Shown in pieces: positions 7,797 to 15,575 of a stretch of 64,000 nucleotides of DNA. The notes below the pieces were generated by a model that ran no database searches, was not told where the DNA came from, and saw only the letters and a program-made list of their open reading frames with translations. Each line of letters starts with the position of its first letter. Position 1 is the first letter of the stretch. The translations under genes were made by a program, and so were the position numbers. This stretch comes from a virus. The stretch is taken from IMG/VR virus record IMGVR_UViG_3300013113_000555, positions 1 through 64,000 of that record, one strand, 5' to 3'.

Positions 7797-7851
7797 CCCC
7801 AGTATTTGTATTAACAAAGTAGAGGTTAGTATAAATACTTGGGGTTTTTTT
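7797..7851 (+). terminator. Strong terminator/attenuator 33 bases before the reductase start
   Basis: 7797-7815 pairs with 7825-7844: about 19 bp with one bulged T and two G-T pairs, a 9-base loop (AAAGTAGAG), then seven T. It lies inside the leader of the reductase gene, downstream of the pseudoknot, in the position of a riboswitch expression platform. Read-through would be needed to express the reductase from the promoter at 7611. Confidence 0.85.
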
Positions 7852-7883
7852 ATTAATGCAGGACAACAGGAGATTAATATAAA

Positions 7884-10400
7884 ATGTCTAGGTTTACTAA
7901 TTCGTTTTCAGAAGAAACGTGGTATCAAAAATATAAGTTTAGTGGTGATGAGAGCGTAGAATGTACTTGGAAAAGAACAGCAGTCGATTTAGCTTCTGTA
8001 GAAAAAGACATAGTTGTTAGAAAAAGATGCGAAGAAGATTTTTATGATATTTTAGAGGATTTTAAGTTTGTTCCTGGTGGAAGAATTACAAGTAATGCTG
8101 GCACAGGATTAAAGGGAACTACTTATATTAATTGTTTTGTAGATGGTTTTGAAGGTGCAGACCTAGACTCCATAGAGGGCATCTATGCGACTCTAACCAA
8201 GCAAGCACAGATACTCAAGAGTGAAGGCGGCTATGGCTTCTGTGCCAACGTAATGCGTCCTTGTGGTTCTCATATTGGTGGTATTGCTAATCAATCTCCG
8301 GGAGCAGTAAAGTTTTTGGAACTATGGGATAAGTCGTCAGAAATTATTACAGCAGGTTCAAGTAAAAAATCAAGAAAAGATCAAAAGAATTTTATTAGAA
8401 AGGGTGCTCAAATGGTAACTATGAGTTGCTGGCATCCTGATATTATTGAATATATTGAAGCAAAAAAAACTCCCGGCCGTCTTTCTAAATTTAATATGTC
8501 TATTTTGTGTACAGATGAATTTATGGAAGCTGTTAATAAAGACAGGTCTTGGAATTTACGTTTTCCAAATTACGAAGAATATCCAAAACTCTATAAAAAA
8601 GAGTGGGATGGAGATATTGATAAATGGGTAGAAGTAGCAGAAGCTAGTAACGAAAGTGATAGCGAAGCTTGTGTAACGCATCATACTTTTGATTCTGCAA
8701 AAGAACTTTGGAATCTAATTATGGACAATACATACAACAGAAATGAACCCGGTGTTCTTTTTGTTGACAATATGAATAGAATGAATAATCTTCATTATTG
8801 TGAACATATTAATGCTACAAACCCCTGTGGAGAACAAGTGTTACCTATTGGTGGGGTGTGCTTGCTAGGTTCTATTAATCTAGTTCATTTTATTGATCCA
8901 GAAAAGAAAGATTGGAAATACGATGAACTAGAATCTGTTATCAATAAAGCAGTCAGATTTATGGATAATGTTAACGATAAGACAAATGTTCCATTAAAAT
9001 CCCAAAAGAAAAACCTAATGGATAAAAGAAGAATAGGTTTAGGAGTTATGGGTTATGGTTCTGCCCTTATTATGGCTAGAGTTAAATATGGTAGTAAAAA
9101 GGCTCTAGAAATGACAGAGCATCTTATGAATTTTATTACCAATGAGGCTTACAAAGCGTCTGCTTTATTGGCAAAAGAAAAAGGTGCTTTTCCTCTTTAT
9201 GATGAAGAAAAATATTTAAGTGGAGAGTTTGTTAAAAATCTTAATGTTGATACTATTGGATTGATTAAAAAGTACGGAATGAGAAACTCTCATGTCACAT
9301 CTATTCAACCGACTGGAAATAGCTCCTGCTATGCAAACCTTGTTAGCGGCGGTCTGGAACCCTTATTTATGCATGGGTACTTTAGAACATCTATTCAGCC
9401 AACACATCCTGATGGTCTTGGAGTGCCTAAGAATGTCGATTGGGAAAACAAGAAGTTCGATTTGCCTGCTGATGCCTCCGCCATAGAGTGGGAGTGGGTA
9501 AAAGAGGGGGATGAGAACCTTTTGGCAACTAAATTTGAAGGAAAAGTATGGAAATTTGACCGCACAAGAGGGCTTTTAAAGGAAGAATGGATAGAGGATT
9601 ATGGTGTATCTTATTTAAGGGGAATTGATAAATGGAACGCAGAAGCAGCTTGGGCTTCTTGCACTATGGACTTAGATGTTGACGCTCATGTAAACACTAT
9701 GTCTATATTTGCCAAATGGGTTGACTCTGCTATTTCTAAAACTATTAATCTACCAAATGAATATCCTTATGAAGATTTCCAAGATGTTTATTTTAAGGCT
9801 TGGAAAAAAGGAATCAAAGGATTTACTACTTATCGAGCAGGAACAATGACAGCGGTTCTTTCTGCTAGTTCTTCTATAGAAAATAAAGAAGAATCTGGGC
9901 TTCCAGAAGAAAGACCAAAAGAGTTAGATTGTGATGTTTATCACATTAAGGTAAAGGGTGAAGAATATTTTGTTCTTGTAGGTCTTTATAAAGGGGAAGT
10001 ATACGAAGTTTTTGCTGGTAAGAACGGCTTTATTGATAAAAAGATTAAAAAAGGCACTATTATTAAGCTGGGGCGTCCAAAAGGTGTTTACAAAGCTATT
10101 TTGGAAGACGGTCTTGAACTATCTCCTATCAATCAAACCTGTAGTGAAGAAGAAGATGCTCTAACTAGAATGACCTCTACAGCATTAAGAAGTGGTGCTG
10201 ATATACAAATGATTGTTCAACAGTTAGAAAAAGTTAAAGGCGATATGAATTCTTTTGCCAAAAGCATGTCTAGAGCATTGAAAAAATATATTCCAGACGG
10301 TGCAAAAGAAGAAGGGTGTTGTCCAGAATGTGGTGGTAAAACTCTAATCAGGCAAGAAGGTTGTGTTCAGTGTACTTCTTGCGGTTGGTCAAAATGTTAA
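7884..10400 (+). CDS. nrdJ: Class II (adenosylcobalamin-dependent) ribonucleotide reductase
   Basis: Reduces ribonucleotides to deoxyribonucleotides using adenosylcobalamin. The 838-residue protein has NATNPCGEQ (about residues 310-317), holding the active-site Asn, Cys and Glu. It also has SIQPTGNSSCYANLVSGGLEPLF (phosphate binding) and WVDSAISKTINLP followed by GIKGFTTYRAGT. The C-terminal four-Cys tail CPECGGKTLIRQEGCVQCTSCGWSKC is the hallmark of monomer/dimer class II enzymes. No ATP-cone is seen at the N-terminus. A ribosome site (AGGAG) lies 11 bases upstream. No small subunit gene is adjacent, as expected for class II. Confidence 0.93.
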   Translation: MSRFTNSFSEETWYQKYKFSGDESVECTWKRTAVDLASVEKDIVVRKRCEEDFYDILEDFKFVPGGRITSNAGTGLKGTTYINCFVDGFEGADLDSIEGIYATLTKQAQILKSEGGYGFCANVMRPCGSHIGGIANQSPGAVKFLELWDKSSEIITAGSSKKSRKDQKNFIRKGAQMVTMSCWHPDIIEYIEAKKTPGRLSKFNMSILCTDEFMEAVNKDRSWNLRFPNYEEYPKLYKKEWDGDIDKWVEVAEASNESDSEACVTHHTFDSAKELWNLIMDNTYNRNEPGVLFVDNMNRMNNLHYCEHINATNPCGEQVLPIGGVCLLGSINLVHFIDPEKKDWKYDELESVINKAVRFMDNVNDKTNVPLKSQKKNLMDKRRIGLGVMGYGSALIMARVKYGSKKALEMTEHLMNFITNEAYKASALLAKEKGAFPLYDEEKYLSGEFVKNLNVDTIGLIKKYGMRNSHVTSIQPTGNSSCYANLVSGGLEPLFMHGYFRTSIQPTHPDGLGVPKNVDWENKKFDLPADASAIEWEWVKEGDENLLATKFEGKVWKFDRTRGLLKEEWIEDYGVSYLRGIDKWNAEAAWASCTMDLDVDAHVNTMSIFAKWVDSAISKTINLPNEYPYEDFQDVYFKAWKKGIKGFTTYRAGTMTAVLSASSSIENKEESGLPEERPKELDCDVYHIKVKGEEYFVLVGLYKGEVYEVFAGKNGFIDKKIKKGTIIKLGRPKGVYKAILEDGLELSPINQTCSEEEDALTRMTSTALRSGADIQMIVQQLEKVKGDMNSFAKSMSRALKKYIPDGAKEEGCCPECGGKTLIRQEGCVQCTSCGWSKC

Positions 10401-10412
10401 AGAGGTATTAAA

Positions 10413-11336
10413 ATGGACTATAATAATCCAGAAGATTTATTAGAAGCTTATGAAAACGGGCTTCTAGGTGCTGAGTGTGATCCAGAAGATGTTAGAAAGC
10501 TTCTTGGTGAGTTGCCTATGCCTATGTTTGGTGCAGCAGCATATGAGCTAGAAGAAAGTGGAAAGGGTAAGTTAAGCCTTCCTTTTAAGTCTTTGTTAAA
10601 ATTTGATCCTAATTTTGGACCTAGTGAAAGACAAACTACTGGCGATTGTGTTTCACACGCTATTAGAAATGCTATAGATATTACTAGAGCAGTAGAGATT
10701 GATATAAAGGGTGAGACAGAAGCTTTTATTACTAGAAGTGCCACTGAAAATGTTTATCAGTCAAGAAGTCATATGGGACAAGGAATGACCTGTAGTGGAG
10801 GCTCTAGATACGTTAATTCACAAGGTGGTGTTTTACTAAGAAAGAAATATCCTGATTGTGATCTTTCAAAATATAATTCTTCTCTTGGTGCTAAAAAAAG
10901 AATTCCAAAATCTATTTATATTAATGAAGCATCAAAACATCCTGTAGAAACCATATCTCTTATATCTTCTATCGAGGAAGCAAGAGATGCTATTGCTAAT
11001 GGTTATGGACTAGCAGGTTGTAGCGGTATCGGCTTTAGTAGCACAAGAGACAAGTATGGTATAGCCAAAAGAGGCAAAGGCTGGAATCACGCTATGGCTT
11101 GGATTGCTTGTGATGATACCGGAGAAGTTTATGATGAAATGCTATTCTTGATACAGAACAGTTGGGGTCCGTGGAATAGAGGGCCAAAACGTCATGGACA
11201 ACCAGATGGAAGTTTTTGGGTAAGAGAAAAAGATGCAAAATCTATTTTAGCTGCAAGAGGAACATTTGCTTACAGTTCTGTAAAGGGTTTTCCCGCCAAA
11301 CAATTACCAGATTACGGACTAGGGGGATGGTCATGA
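10413..11336 (+). CDS. Papain-like cysteine peptidase (C1 family)
   Basis: This 307-residue protein has the three catalytic landmarks of papain: QTTGDCVSHA (Gln of the oxyanion hole and nucleophile Cys near residue 79), WNHAMAW (His near 225) and IQNSWGPWN (Asn near 249). The Cys motif differs from the usual QGxCGSCW. There is no signal peptide and no obvious inhibitory propeptide beyond about 70 residues. It starts 12 bases after the reductase and overlaps a membrane protein gene by ATGA; a holin-like gene follows two genes later. This position suggests a role in lysis or virion maturation. Confidence 0.8.
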   Translation: MDYNNPEDLLEAYENGLLGAECDPEDVRKLLGELPMPMFGAAAYELEESGKGKLSLPFKSLLKFDPNFGPSERQTTGDCVSHAIRNAIDITRAVEIDIKGETEAFITRSATENVYQSRSHMGQGMTCSGGSRYVNSQGGVLLRKKYPDCDLSKYNSSLGAKKRIPKSIYINEASKHPVETISLISSIEEARDAIANGYGLAGCSGIGFSSTRDKYGIAKRGKGWNHAMAWIACDDTGEVYDEMLFLIQNSWGPWNRGPKRHGQPDGSFWVREKDAKSILAARGTFAYSSVKGFPAKQLPDYGLGGWS

Positions 11337-12100
11337 GTGATAATTTAAGATTGATTTTAGGACTTGGTTTAATTGGATTTGCTATTTATTGGTCAAGTCG
11401 TGGAGAAAATATCGTGCCAAGTAAGTTAGAAAGACCTAGTGATGAGATAGTAGAACTCGTATCTGGACTTCCCACTGTAGAAGGTGGGGATTCTGCTGAA
11501 TATGCAGGCATGTTCTATGCTATGTGGCAAGAGTATGATAAGGTTGATATTAAAAACAATTTAGAACTCCAATACTACCTTAAATATTTAGGTGATGAAG
11601 TTCTTGAGGGTGAAAATAGTGGCAAGTATCCTGAATGGTCGCCTGCCGCTGCTGCTATTATGGCAGAAGTTGTTGGTAAACAGGATGAGAAAGAACCAAT
11701 AACAGAGGAAGAAAACCAAAAATTAAAGGATTTATTCTATGGTTTTGCTTGGAAAATGTATAATCCAGAGTATGATTCAGTGTTTGAAGAATACAAGGAT
11801 AAGACTGTTGACGCTATTGAAAAATATGTTGATAAGGATGATAATCCAAAACCAACCCCCGATAGCGACAAATGTATTTGCGAAGGTAAAGGGTATGTTA
11901 TTCATGGCGATGGTCATAAAACAAAATGTCCGTGTGTAGAGTCTGGTGAAAGCTGCAAGCATAATCCTAAGTGCGGCTATTCAGAACCTACCCCTGTCGT
12001 TTCTGTACAAGATTGTCCAAATGGAAGATGCCCGACTTCAAGATCGGTAAATAGCAGTAGAAGAGGAGGGTTTTTTTATAGGTTATTTGGAGGTAGGTAA
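11333..12100 (+). CDS. Membrane-anchored protein with Cys-rich C-terminus
   Basis: This gene encodes 255 residues from the ATG at 11333, overlapping the peptidase stop. One N-terminal membrane segment (residues about 5-20, LRLILGLGLIGFAIYW) anchors it. A helical acidic domain follows (to about residue 175), then a Pro-rich linker. Next comes a Cys cluster (CICEGKGY, KCPC, CKHNPKCGY, CPNGRCP) that may bind zinc or form disulfides. The end is basic (RRGGFFYRLFGGR). I recognise no family. Its place between the peptidase and holin-like genes suggests it belongs to the lysis or envelope module. Confidence 0.7.
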   Translation: MSDNLRLILGLGLIGFAIYWSSRGENIVPSKLERPSDEIVELVSGLPTVEGGDSAEYAGMFYAMWQEYDKVDIKNNLELQYYLKYLGDEVLEGENSGKYPEWSPAAAAIMAEVVGKQDEKEPITEEENQKLKDLFYGFAWKMYNPEYDSVFEEYKDKTVDAIEKYVDKDDNPKPTPDSDKCICEGKGYVIHGDGHKTKCPCVESGESCKHNPKCGYSEPTPVVSVQDCPNGRCPTSRSVNSSRRGGFFYRLFGGR

Positions 12101-12444
12101 TGAATATTCAAGAACTAGCATACATATCTCATTGTAAATCTAAAAAAATTGCTAAAAGTCAAGGATATGGTTTTGATATAGTTACAATAATTACTATTGT
12201 TAATATAATAGTTCAAATTATTAAAATTGTAATGAAGCTATATGGTTCTAAAAAAAGAGCCGCAAAAGGACTTGCATCATTGGGAGCGATTAAAAAATTT
12301 GTAATTTGGAAAGTCGTTCAAAAAAATTGTAAAGATAAAGACCAAGCCGGATTAATTTATGAAGGCATAATGGATTCTTTATCTAGTTTAAGCAACGAAG
12401 AATTAGTTGAGTTGCTTAGTGATGATTCTTATAAGAAAGGGTAA
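12100..12444 (+). CDS. Small membrane protein
   Basis: This gene encodes 114 residues, overlapping the upstream stop (TAATG). One hydrophobic segment (about residues 26-45, DIVTIITIVNIIVQIIKIVM) is followed by a basic helical region and an acidic C-terminus. No family is recognised. It is part of the run of small membrane protein genes behind the peptidase. Confidence 0.65.
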   Translation: MNIQELAYISHCKSKKIAKSQGYGFDIVTIITIVNIIVQIIKIVMKLYGSKKRAAKGLASLGAIKKFVIWKVVQKNCKDKDQAGLIYEGIMDSLSSLSNEELVELLSDDSYKKG

Positions 12445-12448
12445 TTAA

Positions 12449-12625
12449 ATGAATAAGATTAAATCTTTGTTGACCTCAAGACGTTTTTGGGTTTCAGCAG
12501 TCGGCTTGGTGGCAGTTGCATCGTCAGAATTATTTGGCTATGAGTTGAATGTCGAACAAGTCGTTGGCGTTGTTAGTATTGTAGTAGCTTGGGTTGTGGG
12601 CGACACTCTTAGAGAGACTAAATAA
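12449..12625 (+). CDS. Holin-like small membrane protein
   Basis: This short gene encodes 58 residues: MNKIKSLLTSRRFWVSAVGL, then VAVASSELFGYELNVEQVVG and VVSIVVAWVVGDTLRETK. The layout is a charged start, a first membrane helix, a short loop with an EQV segment, a second membrane helix ending in GDTLRETK. It resembles small two-helix phage holins that begin with 'SRKFWVAV...' and end in a '...WIVGES' type tail. Holins form pores in the inner membrane that time lysis. It lies three genes after the papain-like peptidase. Confidence 0.65.
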   Translation: MNKIKSLLTSRRFWVSAVGLVAVASSELFGYELNVEQVVGVVSIVVAWVVGDTLRETK

Positions 12626-12626
12626 A

Positions 12627-12962
12627 ATGGAAAGCTTATTAGATTTTATAAAAGGCATGGATGGAGTAACTTTAGCACTTATTGGTTTAGGTGTTATTTT
12701 AGTGTTTCCTGTAATTTCTTCTAAAGCAAAAGATATTGCAGCTTCAATAAAAAGTTTTATAAAAAAGACTTGGGAAGCAAAACCTATTATCAAGCCTGTA
12801 GTGCCAAACCCTGTAGACGAACCTCCTAGTATGACAGAGCTAGTCACCATGTGGGAAGCATTGCATGATGGGTGTGCCGAAAATGACTTGGCAGAAGCTT
12901 GTGCGAAATTAGATGAAGTTTGGCCCTTGTTGCTGCCTTCTAATAATATGGTAGTTAAGTGA
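12627..12962 (+). CDS. Single-span membrane protein
   Basis: This gene encodes 111 residues from the ATG at 12627, one base after the holin-like stop; an upstream in-frame start would overlap that gene. A membrane segment (about residues 14-31, TLALIGLGVILVFPVIS) is followed by a basic Pro-rich linker (KPIIKPVVPNPVDEPP). A soluble helical domain with two Cys (HDGCAENDLAEACAKLDEVW) completes it. It could be an inner-membrane spanin-like or holin partner; this is inference from position. Confidence 0.65.
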   Translation: MESLLDFIKGMDGVTLALIGLGVILVFPVISSKAKDIAASIKSFIKKTWEAKPIIKPVVPNPVDEPPSMTELVTMWEALHDGCAENDLAEACAKLDEVWPLLLPSNNMVVK

Positions 12963-13138
12963 GTTTATCTGAACTACTACTAAACAAGTTATTGAAAGAG
13001 GCTGGGATTTCTAAAGAAACCTTTGACAAGCTTGTTGAGCTAAGTGAAATTTTTTCCGATGCTGTAGAAATAAAATCAGGCGAAAAGGGTTATTCCCTGA
13101 TTTTTAAGAAGGATGTAACTGTTTATATCGAAAAATAA
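12959..13138 (+). CDS. Small hypothetical protein (GTG start)
   Basis: This gene encodes 59 residues starting at GTG, overlapping the previous stop (GTGA). The sequence SLSELLLNKLLKEAGISKETF is a likely amphipathic helix, and the end GYSLIFKKDVTVYIEK a beta hairpin. It is too short for most gene finders; it fits the frame, spacing and codon style of its neighbours and ends just before a terminator. Confidence 0.55.
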   Translation: MSLSELLLNKLLKEAGISKETFDKLVELSEIFSDAVEIKSGEKGYSLIFKKDVTVYIEK

Positions 13139-13143
13139 GATAA

Positions 13144-13176
13144 AACCTCCATCATTTTTTTGTTGGGGGTTTTTTT
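13144..13176 (+). terminator. Rho-independent terminator ending the membrane-protein operon
   Basis: AACCTCCA (13144-13151) pairs with TGGGGGTT (13164-13171), 8 bp with one G-T pair, followed by T residues. The loop is itself T-rich. Confidence 0.75.
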
Positions 13177-13191
13177 ATACACTTACCGAAG

Positions 13192-13197
13192 TATAAT
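13192..13197 (+). promoter_or_regulatory. Possible -10 box directly before the HNH gene (leaderless?)
   Basis: A TATAAT sits only six bases before the ATG at 13204, and there is no ribosome-binding site. If it is used, the transcript would begin at or within one or two bases of the start codon. Confidence 0.4.
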
Positions 13198-13203
13198 TGT
13201 AAT

Positions 13204-13746
13204 ATGAAAAAGCATAAATCCTGCCTGATTTTAAATCAAGACTATACCCCTTTGACGGTTATAAATTGGAAAAGGGCTATATGTTTAGAAATAATTGGTA
13301 AAGAAATAATCGGAGAAGGAATTAGGGTTATAGAATACTACAAAGACGACCATATTGAATCTGCTGGTGGAAAATCTTTTGCTTTGCCTGCTGTTGCTGT
13401 AACGGGAAGATATATTAAAAGAAAAAGAATCATCACCTTAAAAAAAAGAAACTTATTAATAAGGGATGAAAGAAAGTGTCAGTACTGCATGTGCAACCTT
13501 AGACCAGAAACGGCTACAATAGATCATATAGAACCCAAAAGTAGATTTGATACTGTCAGAAAAGCACACACTTGGGAGAACTGTGTAATAGCTTGTTCTA
13601 GATGTAATACAAAAAAAGCAAACAGAAACCCAAAAGAAGCCGGTATGAAACTTATTAAAAAACCTGTAGAGCCTGATCCAAGTTCTTTTTATGCTGGTTT
13701 ATCACAATGGCATGGTATACCCGAAGAATGGAAAATATATGTATGA
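13204..13746 (+). CDS. HNH endonuclease
   Basis: This 180-residue protein has the HNH core at about residues 93-140. CQYC and, later, ACSRCN give two zinc pairs; between them lie IDHIEPKSR with the catalytic His, and W-x-N-x-V. The N-terminal domain (LILNQDYTPLTVINWKRAI) is the one seen in bacterial HNH proteins of the 'VLNaxYePlxvvxw.RAi' type. It nicks or cuts DNA; it could be a homing endonuclease or a phage DNA-processing enzyme. It starts the replication-side operon, without a ribosome site. Confidence 0.88.
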   Translation: MKKHKSCLILNQDYTPLTVINWKRAICLEIIGKEIIGEGIRVIEYYKDDHIESAGGKSFALPAVAVTGRYIKRKRIITLKKRNLLIRDERKCQYCMCNLRPETATIDHIEPKSRFDTVRKAHTWENCVIACSRCNTKKANRNPKEAGMKLIKKPVEPDPSSFYAGLSQWHGIPEEWKIYV

Positions 13747-13966
13747 ATATAAAAAGTGCGATAACTGTCATAGGATGCTAAGTAACGGAGACAAGGTAAC
13801 AGCTATTGTTCCAGAAGTTGAAGTTGAGGGCAGGTATCGTAAAGGAAGCAAGTCTTTTAGATTAAAGCTTTCCGAAGAAGGTCTTAACATTAGAGCAGTT
13901 AAGGTCTATTGTAAAAAATGTTTAGATGTTAAACGGCATTTCTTAGATGAAGAAAAGGAGAAATAA
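13739..13966 (+). CDS. Small zinc-ribbon protein
   Basis: This gene encodes 75 residues from the ATG at 13739, overlapping the HNH gene by eight bases. Two Cys pairs, CDNC near residue 7 and CKKC near residue 60, frame a beta-rich core (KVTAIVPEVEVEGRYRKG), the signature of a zinc ribbon. Function is unknown; proteins of this type often bind nucleic acids or are subunits of larger complexes. Confidence 0.65.
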   Translation: MYEYKKCDNCHRMLSNGDKVTAIVPEVEVEGRYRKGSKSFRLKLSEEGLNIRAVKVYCKKCLDVKRHFLDEEKEK

Positions 13967-14361
13967 TGCCAGAATATAGTTTATATTGTGAGGGTTGCAA
14001 TTTTGGTTTTACTAGAACTTGGAAATTTAATGAATACGATAAAAAGTTAAAAAACATTAAATGTCCGAACTGTAACACTAAAAAAAAGGTGTACAGAGAC
14101 TTTAACGCAGATAATGTTACCCCTAATTATATCAAGGGTTTACATGAAGCAAAGACTGTTGGTGAGTATGCAGACAAGCAAACAAAGCTTTATGGCAAAT
14201 ATCAAGTAGAAGATATGTCTGAAAGTTTTGTTACAAAACCAGAAAATACATTAGAAGAAAAACTACCAGACGGAATGAGTCTATCTAAAAAAGATGGTAG
14301 TCTGCCAAGCCTAAGCAAATCAGAAATACAAAAAAAGAGAAAGGGTAAAAAAAATGAGTGA
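13966..14361 (+). CDS. FmdB-type zinc-ribbon protein
   Basis: This 131-residue protein begins MPEYSLYCEGCNFGF with KCPNCNTKKKVYRDF, matching the small FmdB-like zinc ribbon 'MPxYxYxCxxCGxxF...CPxCxs..vxRxF'. After residue 50 it becomes charged and disordered, ending in a Lys-rich tail. FmdB-like ribbons are common in phages with no assigned role. The start overlaps the previous stop (TAATG). Confidence 0.7.
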   Translation: MPEYSLYCEGCNFGFTRTWKFNEYDKKLKNIKCPNCNTKKKVYRDFNADNVTPNYIKGLHEAKTVGEYADKQTKLYGKYQVEDMSESFVTKPENTLEEKLPDGMSLSKKDGSLPSLSKSEIQKKRKGKKNE

Positions 14362-14755
14362 ATTTGTAATAAACAGAAAGAAAAAAGAAAATAAAGATAT
14401 AAAAATTAAGGTTTACACTTGGTCTGGTAGGGAAGACTATCTTGACGATGACAATATGCCTTTGATGGATTTTGATATAGAAAAAGATGATCCATTTCAA
14501 TTTATTGATGCTTATGCTATCTTGATGACAAAGGGAGAAAAGACTTCATACTATGTAAAACGAGGCAAGTATGGAAAGCTTTATAATCCTATTGGTATGT
14601 ATTCAGAAGGTAGTAGCCATAAACAACTTAGACATGCTGGCAAACCAGCTTGGTCTATGCAAATAACTAACGAAAAAGTATTCAGGTACTATACAAATTT
14701 TTTAAAAACCAAAAACGCCGCATGGCTTAACAATGCAGAAAGGGAATCGTCATGA
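14354..14755 (+). CDS. Hypothetical protein
   Basis: This gene encodes 133 residues, overlapping neighbours at both ends. The N-terminus is Lys-rich (NRKKKENKDIKIKVYTW); an acidic segment (DDDNMPLMDFDIEKDDPF) and a basic C-terminal half follow (KQLRHAGKPAWSMQITNEKVFRYY). I recognise no family. Position within the recombination-replication operon is the only functional hint. Confidence 0.65.
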   Translation: MSEFVINRKKKENKDIKIKVYTWSGREDYLDDDNMPLMDFDIEKDDPFQFIDAYAILMTKGEKTSYYVKRGKYGKLYNPIGMYSEGSSHKQLRHAGKPAWSMQITNEKVFRYYTNFLKTKNAAWLNNAERESS

Positions 14756-15138
14756 GTAAAGTAAACAAACTTACAGATGCAGAAAAATATACTATCGAAA
14801 CCAAATATCAAAATGATGGTGAGGATGTTAAAGAAATAGCAAATTTCTTAGGCAGACATGTTAATACAATTAAGAATTATGTTAAAAATAACGATTTGAC
14901 TCAAACTCGTATTGATAGCGACAGCGATGAAACAGAAGAGGTGGTAAACATTGATAAAAACGGCAGAAAAAAAGCTACCATGTTTATCAACAAGAGTGCC
15001 GGTAAGAATAACAAAGGGGTAAACATTATGACCCCTGCTCAAGCATCTAGGTCAGATGAGCTAAGAAACAAAAGATTAGCTAGTGCAGAAGACAATAAGA
15101 AAAAGAAAGGTATATTTACAATCTTTGAAGAGGAATAG
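14752..15138 (+). CDS. Helix-turn-helix protein
   Basis: This 128-residue protein has an N-terminal helix-turn-helix (LTDAEKYTIETKYQNDGEDV, KEIANFLGRHVNTIKNYVKNN, about residues 6-47) like those of small resolvase- or transposase-type DNA-binding domains. The rest is polar and probably disordered up to a hydrophobic, acidic tail GIFTIFEEE that resembles a partner-binding peptide. It may be a transcription regulator or DNA-targeting accessory factor; this is inference. Confidence 0.65.
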   Translation: MSKVNKLTDAEKYTIETKYQNDGEDVKEIANFLGRHVNTIKNYVKNNDLTQTRIDSDSDETEEVVNIDKNGRKKATMFINKSAGKNNKGVNIMTPAQASRSDELRNKRLASAEDNKKKKGIFTIFEEE

Positions 15139-15140
15139 AA

Positions 15141-15575
15141 ATGGGCAAAAAGAGAACGGAAAAGAGCCGTTACCCGTCCAGATATTCTCCTAATGGCTAT
15201 GTTCATTCAGGACAATATATCACAGAACTTATATGTGAAAAGAAAGCTAGAACAGAAGGAAAAGAGTTGCCACTAAAATTTTGGGAACTAAAAGAATGGC
15301 TTAAATTCTATAAATATCAAATTACTCTTGCTAACAAACTTATCAAAGAGTATGGTGAGCATGTAATCATATCTGCTTTAAATGATAAAAGAATGTGGAA
15401 ATGCTATTCTTTAAGAAGTCCTTTTTTAAAGAAAGTAATCGAAGAATATAAGGGTAAGGAAGAAGTGGCTAAAAAGATAGCCCAGAAGATTGAATATGAT
15501 TTCTCCGAAAAGAAAACATTTGAATCAAACAATAAGAAAAAGTCTATCATATCAAAACTCAAGGATTTAGAATGA
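15141..15575 (+). CDS. Hypothetical basic protein upstream of RecA-like gene
   Basis: This 144-residue protein begins with basic MGKKRTEKSRYPSRYSPNGY, followed by a helical core with aromatic residues (LPLKFWELKEWLKFYKYQIT, LIKEYGEHVIISALNDKRMW). The core ends in RSPFLKKVIEEY. It overlaps the RecA-like gene by four bases. I recognise no family; DNA binding or a role as recombinase partner is plausible from charge and position only. Confidence 0.65.
   Translation: MGKKRTEKSRYPSRYSPNGYVHSGQYITELICEKKARTEGKELPLKFWELKEWLKFYKYQITLANKLIKEYGEHVIISALNDKRMWKCYSLRSPFLKKVIEEYKGKEEVAKKIAQKIEYDFSEKKTFESNNKKKSIISKLKDLE

Noticed and set aside
7774-7959. Open frame starting in the reductase leader.
   Set aside because: It crosses the terminator and runs out of frame into the reductase gene, with no ribosome site.
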